In this document: piece after piece, positions 58,001-64,000 of the stretch
Layout of the letters: each line of letters opens with the position of its first letter
Position numbering within the stretch: position 1 is the first letter of the stretch
NCBI RefSeq assembly: GCF_008831285.2
Contig: NC_045145.1
Location: 3,574,723-3,638,722, forward strand
Direction: 5' to 3'
DNA from: Nymphaea colorata
Lineage: Eukaryota > Streptophyta > Magnoliopsida > Nymphaeales > Nymphaeaceae
DNA length: 64,000 bases
The notes under the pieces: generated by a model
What the model was told of the DNA's origin: nothing
The model's input: the letters and a program-made list of their open reading frames with translations, nothing else
Database searches by the model: none
Position numbers and translations under genes: made by a program

Positions 58001-60814
58001 AACCACCAATATATTTTAGGCTACATACTATCTCATAAGCATAAAAAGAAGAACCTAATGGGACCCAAATTCTTTAAGATAGCATTCATTTTGCAGAAAC
58101 TAACACTTTAATAATGTCAAAAATTCATTTGTGTTGAATGTTTAACTGGAGAAGAGAATACAAGAGGAAATCCTTCTGCTGATAACAAATATAGCAATCA
58201 CCAAAATTTACTGTCATTGTTTGGAACTGTTAATGTTCAATTCTTTGGATATACTGGACCACTATGCTTTTGCTTCATCATGGGCACCAGAAATATGCTA
58301 AACAAAGAAGCATCATCTGCCACTTTCTGTTGGAGTAGAATCAAGCTCTTGACAGCTCTAATCTACAAACCTCACCTCTTGCAGGGGTTCACCCGAAGCA
58401 AACAAGAAATTATCAGAATTTACAGATATGACCAAAGACCATGCCACTACAAGGTCCTCCATAGTTTCATAAGTGAGACCACAAGGACCTAACAAAATGA
58501 TGGAACAAGACTGGAAATTTTTTCAGAGTATTATCCCTTAAACATGAAATTATAACTCAAAGACTAAGGGATCGTCAACATTCTCTCTGTATTCAATTCT
58601 GTTTCTCCACCAAGTTTCAACTGTATCTAGAAAGCCCCAGAAATTGATGCTCTAGCAACTCAAGTTATGTAGCACATTATCACTAGACAATACAACACAA
58701 TAATTTTTATGCTAATATTGAGTCCTCTTTCTACAGAAAAAAAGTCCATCATTGACAATCCATAACTTAGAAGAGCACCAAATTCCTGTTACTTGATTCA
58801 TTAACAAGAGCAGGTTAGAATAGTTTCTCCAGGAACAGTACGAGGCTACTTATTGTCAAACTGTGGACCACCATTATCTTAGCAAGAAATACCAAATGAA
58901 TGGAGAAAAAAGTTTAAGGGAAGTGCATCATGCCTTGGTCAATGACTGTTTGCTTTCCCCTGATGGACTGTATTGCGGATGTTAGGGACTTGAGAGATAT
59001 CTGGAAATCCTTAAATAACTGCCTTCCAAACCGTTGATCTTGAACATACCCAAGTACTAAATGCTCAACGGACACAAATGCATCACCATATTCCTTTTTG
59101 TATTCCCTGGCTCGCTGAAACAAAGCTTCCAAATCTCTTCCTAACATAGAACCTGCCGTTTCACCGATCACCTGTCCAATAATAGCAAAAGATGGCTATT
59201 AGGATAGGAATCCATTTCTTTTGAACAGGAAGAATAACTGGTTCAGGAGGTACAGGAGACATGCAACACAAACAACAATATACTACTTAGAGGGCACAAG
59301 GAAAATAAAAAGGGACAGCAGATTCACCTAGCTGCATCAAAATGGATCCATGAAAAAAATGCATTACATTATCAAATGGAAATAGTACCCATATATCAAG
59401 TTCCAAGCCACCAAAGAATCATACTTGTCCCAAAAACATATAGCAGATGTTGAGTGTTAGAACCAATACACAAAAACATGAGAAACCCAGAAAAAGAGGC
59501 AGAAAAAAAAATTTAATGACGATACAATCAGTTTGAAGTACTCAATGGTCTTTCAACTTTGGATGAAAGGACAAGGATCAAGTTTGTCACGCCACATGAA
59601 CGTGAATACAGATATGAAACGTGTCAAAAGGCATAAAGGACGCAGAAATGAGGCAGCCGATACAATCTAAATGGCTACAAAGAAATGCTACTTAGATTTT
59701 GTACCTCATCCATGGTAGAAAAGCATAATTAATGTCCATAATCTTCAGAAACAACTTATCATTATGAGTAGTCATACTAACCAAATAGTCACTGAGCAAC
59801 AAATTGTTAGTCTTACGAGGTTTTGAATGCTACAGTTTCAGATATAAACTGTACATATATAATAGAGAAACTCAGCAATCTGCACGTCTGTCACCACCTA
59901 ACAAATATCAAATTTATTGGCAGAACCTTACCTTGGGCTGCCTCTGGATGAACCGCTCCGTCGCTTCGAGAAGGCGAGTATTATCAACACCTGCCTTCGA
60001 AAAAATGCGGCGAGCAAGCCCATTTTTCTGCTCTAAGAGTGCTTTCATTAGATGCTCCGTCTCCACGATCTGCTGTTTGCTCGCCTTCGCGACTTCTGGC
60101 GAAGAAACGATAGCTTGCCATGCCATTTCCGTAAACTCTTGCTGTGTAATCTACAATTTTGACAAGGAAATCCTCAGTCGTGAGAAAATCAATAACAAAA
60201 AGAGATTTATCACCTCCAAACCCAGCATGACAAAGGCAGAGATGCTTGTCCCATGACTAATCACGAAATCTCGTGGAAAAAACGAAACCATCTGGAATCA
60301 CCCCGAAGCTAGAAAACACAATGGCAACAACCCCGACTAAAATTACGACAAAAAATACAACTTAAACAAGAAAAGGCCAATTCCCGCAACCCCAGCAAAA
60401 CCACAACACCAAACTTCAAAGAAACAATTCCCACAAAGAAGGAAACGCCATTTTTATTGTCATGTGCGAGAAACCACAACCCCACCGAGAAAAGAAACCG
60501 GCTCGAGTACGAAAATAAATCTAAGAGTACCCATAAAAGAACATGACACAATTCCGACTCTAACATCCCGGAAAACCGCATACCCTTCCATCACTAGGGG
60601 CTTGACACCGGACAACGAAGGCCGAACCCCTCCTTGTTCGCTCTCCCTTCCTGGTTAGAAGCGCAAGGCCGTTTCTTGACGATGACATCGCGAAAGATGA
60701 CGCAATTCTCAACCTTCCCGGATGGAGAGAAAGGTTCACGCCTTTCCGACAACATTTTACTGGAGGAAGCCGAAGAGTGGACAAGTTGATGTGATAACCA
60801 GTCAACGTCGCCAT
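52045..60814 (-). CDS. CLPB3: Chloroplast ClpB chaperone (Hsp100 disaggregase)
   Basis: AAA+ hexameric disaggregase of the plastid stroma. Ten exons join in phase to 973 residues: 60814-60584, 60150-59932, 59171-58934, 57886-57691, 57599-57545, 57067-56917, 56352-56044, 55952-55687, 54087-53161 and 52374-52045. Residues 1-77 are a transit peptide, Ser/Arg-rich and ending near [12 protein letters not shown]. The Clp N-domain follows ([20 protein letters not shown]). First ATPase: Walker A GEPGVGKT (283-290), Walker [10 protein letters not shown] (near 352). The middle coiled-coil domain falls in exon 8 and early exon 9 ([27 protein letters not shown]). Second ATPase: GPTGVGKT (686-693), [11 protein letters not shown], and sensor-2 [16 protein letters not shown]. 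The presence of the middle domain distinguishes it from ClpC. The length equals the family norm (about 970). Intron 3 has a GC donor (CCAAG/GCATGA) with a normal AG acceptor. Intron 8 (1.6 kb) holds transposon debris. The transit peptide and close similarity favour the plastid form over mitochondrial CLPB4. Confidence 0.97.
54424..54535 (+). repeat. Fragment of array hairpin spacer inside ClpB intron 8
   Basis: About 110 bp (TTTTTTTCATTGTTCCATG through TTTTGAAAGCATTTTTTCAT to ATCATTTTAGAGGTTT) closely matches the spacer between the facing inverted repeats of the 22-33 kb array. A second piece near 55398-55432 (GACTGTTATGAGTTTATAGA) is the adjoining part of the same spacer in reverse orientation. 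Confidence 0.8.
54772..55153. mobile_element. GTACC-rich inverted-repeat element in ClpB intron 8
   Basis: The left end GTCACAATGGTACG and the right end CGTACTTATGTGAC are imperfect inverted repeats. Both arms are dense in GTACCC/GGTACG words (CGTACCCATACCGGCGTACC near 54798; CCGTACCCGTACCCGTACCC near 55101). The core is AT-rich and includes a local duplication of TTATATTTTTTTATGAG. It has the same general design as the hAT-like MITEs, but no clear target duplication was found. Confidence 0.5.
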
Positions 60815-61661
60815 TCCAATTCTTCAGACGAGCGCACTCTCAGAGTTTGGCTGCTTCAGGATGATACAGAAATTGTGATTCACTTGCCTGCAGTGCCTCC
60901 TTCCTCTCCTTTTCTTTTCCTTGCTCTATATCTCTGAAACGTTCATCTTCCATAAAATAGGCACGAGTTGTCTGGCATGTTCTTGGAGATTTCCAGACGA
61001 AACAAATAACTGTACGAAGAAAATCAAGTTTATTTCCTGTTGGGTAGAGCTAGAACACTCTCTCTTCCACAGGAAGAATGGCCCACCCAAGAACCAAGGT
61101 GAACTCCAGACGCTTTCTCTGTGGCGCTATCTTCCATTCTTCCTTTTCTTTTCTTTTTTTTTCTTTTTCTTCCTTTTCCTTTTTTGTGTTCTTTCATACT
61201 TTTTCCATTTCACCGAGAGGCCAAGTTATCGCGTTTGACCCGGACCCGATCTATAATCGGTTCTTTGTTAGTAGAGGAAGGGCAGAAGTTACTACAACTA
61301 TCTAATTGTCTGCTAGTTCGAATTCTGACCGACCATTGGTACAATGATGATGGCATTGGGTTATTAATTGGATAGTGTGCTTTTGCATTTGGATTCGAAT
61401 TTGTTCTGAATTAAATCTGGATCCAACTGAAGAGATGCACGTTTGTTTTGTAGAATCTCTATGAGGTTCAAATGTTGTGTCATGTTGCTGTTTAGATGAA
61501 TCGTTTTGCTATTAGAGAAAAATGGCCTTAATGAAACATAAAACAAAATCAAAGTAATTTCATTTCCATTTTCAGTAACTTTTCTCTATGGTAGACGATT
61601 AAGATGGAGACAATCTGATAGGTTCACTCTGATTAGAAATTGATTCGGGGTCTTTTAAGTT
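60815..61661 (-). promoter_or_regulatory. ClpB 5' flank (promoter region)
   Basis: The intergenic sequence upstream of the ClpB start must contain its promoter and leader. A long CT-rich tract lies at about 61137-61190. Alternating TTC and GAA words occur (near 60935 and 60985), but none makes a perfectly spaced heat-shock element, so I do not call one. Confidence 0.4.
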
Positions 61662-62563
61662 TAAGGTAGTGTTTGGATGATATAAAGCAGCGTTTTCCAA
61701 AACTTTGCAGTTTTTGAAACCTGGTGTGTTCGGAAAAGGAGAGAGATCAACCGCCATTTTTTCAAAACTGAGTTTTTCATATACTAAATTTATGTTTGAA
61801 TGGTGGAAAGGAAAGGATTTTAACAGATGAATGAGAAAAGAAAAGAAATGGTGGGAAAATGATGAAAAAAAAGAAGAAGAAACTATTATAAAATAGGGAA
61901 GAAAGGAAACCTATTCAAAAATCATGTTTGTTTAGTTCTATAAAGAAAAGGAAACGAAAAGATTAATACGCCTACACTCAATATCAGTTTTTTTTTATTA
62001 GTAGACAAGTAATATATGTCGGCAAGTGTTCATTTATTACAACTGTTCACTAAAAACTTTCGAGTAAATAGTATACATGAAAGAATCTTATTTAATTATT
62101 TAGCACAACATTTAACAAAGATAAATAACAAATAAAAATGATAAAAGGGTGGAAAATGATAATATGAGGGTGCGCGGAAGGAAATATGAGAGCGAGAGAG
62201 AGAGAGGTGACCGTTGTTTTTGTACATTTCCTTTCGGTTTTGAAGAGAGAGAGAGAAAGAGAGAGCTGTGTAGAGGGAGGGAGAGAGAAAGAGAGAGCTG
62301 GAGATGGCATATAAATCATTTCCCCTCAGTTCTTATTTCCATCCATTCACTTTCAATTTTGTAGGGGATTGAAAATGTGGCTAATTTTAGCTTCTTTTTT
62401 CCACTTCCTTCCAAACATGCATAACATTAGAACTTTCTTTTTCATCCACTCTTTCCCTCCAAACAAACAAGCTTTTATTTATGTTTTCCTTTATTTTTCA
62501 CTTGTCTCTAACCCAACAAGGTCTAAGTTTCCAACCTTCCATGTGTTACTCAGACACTCCTTA
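61662..62563. mobile_element. Possible transposon with TAAGG-AGTGT ends
   Basis: The left end TAAGGTAGTGTTTGGAT and the reverse complement of the right end, CTAAGGAGTGTCTGAGT, match at most positions, framing about 900 bp. The interior is simple-sequence rich (GA runs at about 62190-62300) with no coding capacity. The end similarity is modest, so this is tentative. Confidence 0.3.
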
Positions 62564-64000
62564 GACAGTTCTTGCTTTGAATCCTCATAGCATCAACTTT
62601 CTGCGTTGTAAAAGATGGAATCACTGATGCACAACTTAAGACATGACAAAAGCAGCATCCCAAGGCACCAAAAGTAAGCCATACACCCTAAGAGGATGAA
62701 GGGTTGTTTCGGCTATCTTATGAGTGGTAGATGAAATACTCCTCTTGCTCACCCAAAAAAAAACATTATGGAAGTCCATATTAATATATTCAGTTTGATA
62801 AAAGTGGGTCCAATGTTATCAATATTGGATCATATCGATTTGCTAATCTGCCTCTTTTCTTTTTTCATTTAAAAAGTAGTCCAAGTATAATTTAAAATAA
62901 TATCAAGAAATCCCCTCACTGAGGTAAGCTAAAATTTCTCACCCACTTTACTAGTGATGCTCTAATAAGCTCAGGTGCTAGATGCTCCTGGTACAGCATC
63001 TTTGCTTTCTCTCGTGACACTCAAGTCTCAAGCTCACTTTCATTTACATAGCAAGCAATGGCTTTACTGATGACCAAAGAACGCTCTTTTCTCTTCCTAT
63101 TGCCTTCTCTAGTCTTTCAAAAGGTTCTTCAATTCTTCTGTTGCATTCCCTCAACATAACCTGGGGCAAAGGCAGGTGGGGTCTCCGTGGGACATACTCA
63201 CTCTTTGAAACCTTAGCTCAATGTTGAAACTTGAATGAATTTTGGTCCAGTAATATGGGGCAGCCCCATGAGTTCCGGGTCACTGCTTTATGGTCAATCG
63301 AAAATTTGTTAACACTATATTTAGTGCTCCATGAAAAGACTTTATGGCTCTGCACCTGCAATATAACCATCTGTACAAGAGGTTCTTCATGGATTCAAGG
63401 TTGCTGCTGCTTGCTGCATGCATAATTCTTGGAAATCTTGTCTCTGGAATTCCTCAAGGGCTTGGCGCCTTGTTCATTGCAGATGGGGTTCCCAATGGAT
63501 TCTTTAATCGAGTAACAAATTACTTGTAGGACTTTGGATTTGGGTACACCTCAAATCAAACCCAAACCACTTTCCCATCTGCCTCATGGATGAACTCCAA
63601 AATAGGATGTCCAAGTAACCTTGACTTGGACAGGTCAAGCTGTGTGCAGTTTGTGAGGGTAAGTCTAGAATAGGGTTTCAAGCCTCTTGCATCATCACAA
63701 AGGCAGGACCAAATGAGCCATTTGACTTGAGGATGAGGCGTTTTAAAGTCTTGATTCTCTTTTATCTAATTTTGAATGTTGCTCTTCCCATTTATCTCCA
63801 GCTTCTTTCGATAGTAGATTAGGTAAATTCAATTTTTTTTTTAAAAAAAAATGATTTTCAAAACATTACTTTTAGTTTAGACTTGGTACCACTCAAAGTC
63901 ATCGTTCCTTTCACAACCAAAAAATTATTCCAAAGGTCTCCAGGAAGATGAAAAAAGCACGGGATTGTATCAAGAATGATGTACGACAACATATGACATA
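62564..64000. other. Unassigned right edge
   Basis: No gene recognised. Contains the inverted relative (63225-63335) of the dispersed repeat at 44030-44145. Confidence 0.4.

Noticed and set aside
60900-61070. Possible heat-shock elements upstream of ClpB
   Set aside because: TTC and GAA words are present but not in the required alternating 5-bp spacing.
61078-61375. Phe/Ser-rich overlapping frames upstream of ClpB
   Set aside because: They are produced by the CT-rich tract in three frames at once.

Overview
The window is nuclear DNA of a flowering plant. Genes are sparse, AT-rich and intron-bearing with GT-AG (once GC-AG) junctions. Non-coding DNA is full of small inverted-repeat transposons, microsatellites and rearranged duplications. 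The proteins (PHYTOCHROME-INTERACTING-FACTOR-type bHLH, remorin, xyloglucan xylosyltransferase, chloroplast PPR, chloroplast ClpB) are plant-specific or plastid-targeted. I cannot fix the lineage below angiosperm.

Layout. 1-5.2 kb: repeats and unassigned DNA, including a hAT-type MITE with an exact 8-bp target duplication. 5.2-9.6 kb (minus): complete six-exon bHLH gene of the UNE10/PIF7 clade. 9.6-13.4 kb: unassigned, with a second MITE of the same family. 13.4-15.5 kb (minus): first half of a remorin gene, a nearly identical partial duplicate of the full remorin at 36.0-39.0 kb. 15.5-20.7 kb: unassigned, with one stray fragment of the array described next. 20.7-22.1 kb (minus): dead XXT5-like xylosyltransferase gene. 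22.1-33.7 kb: an unusual rearranged structure in which two inverted arms of about 2 kb, each carrying the 5' flank of the XXT gene plus one repeat unit, enclose about five direct tandem units of about 1.5 kb. Each unit starts with a hairpin and carries a decayed reading frame for an unrecognised membrane protein. 33.9-34.0 kb (minus): orphan signal-peptide exon beside the rearrangement breakpoint. 36.0-39.0 kb (minus): intact remorin. 39-45.7 kb: unassigned, with several MITEs. 45.8-47.8 kb (plus): two-exon PPR gene. 50.8-51.1 kb: probable solo LTR. 52.0-60.8 kb (minus): complete ten-exon chloroplast ClpB. 60.8-64 kb: ClpB 5' flank and repeats.

The intact genes are independent housekeeping, signalling or organelle genes, not a pathway cluster. 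ClpB and the PPR protein both act in plastids. The remorin is a plasma-membrane scaffold and the bHLH a light-signalling transcription factor. The most unusual content is the inverted and tandem array around the XXT pseudogene, together with two colinear duplicated blocks (11.8-15.5 kb and 34.7-39.0 kb) that flank it in the same orientation.
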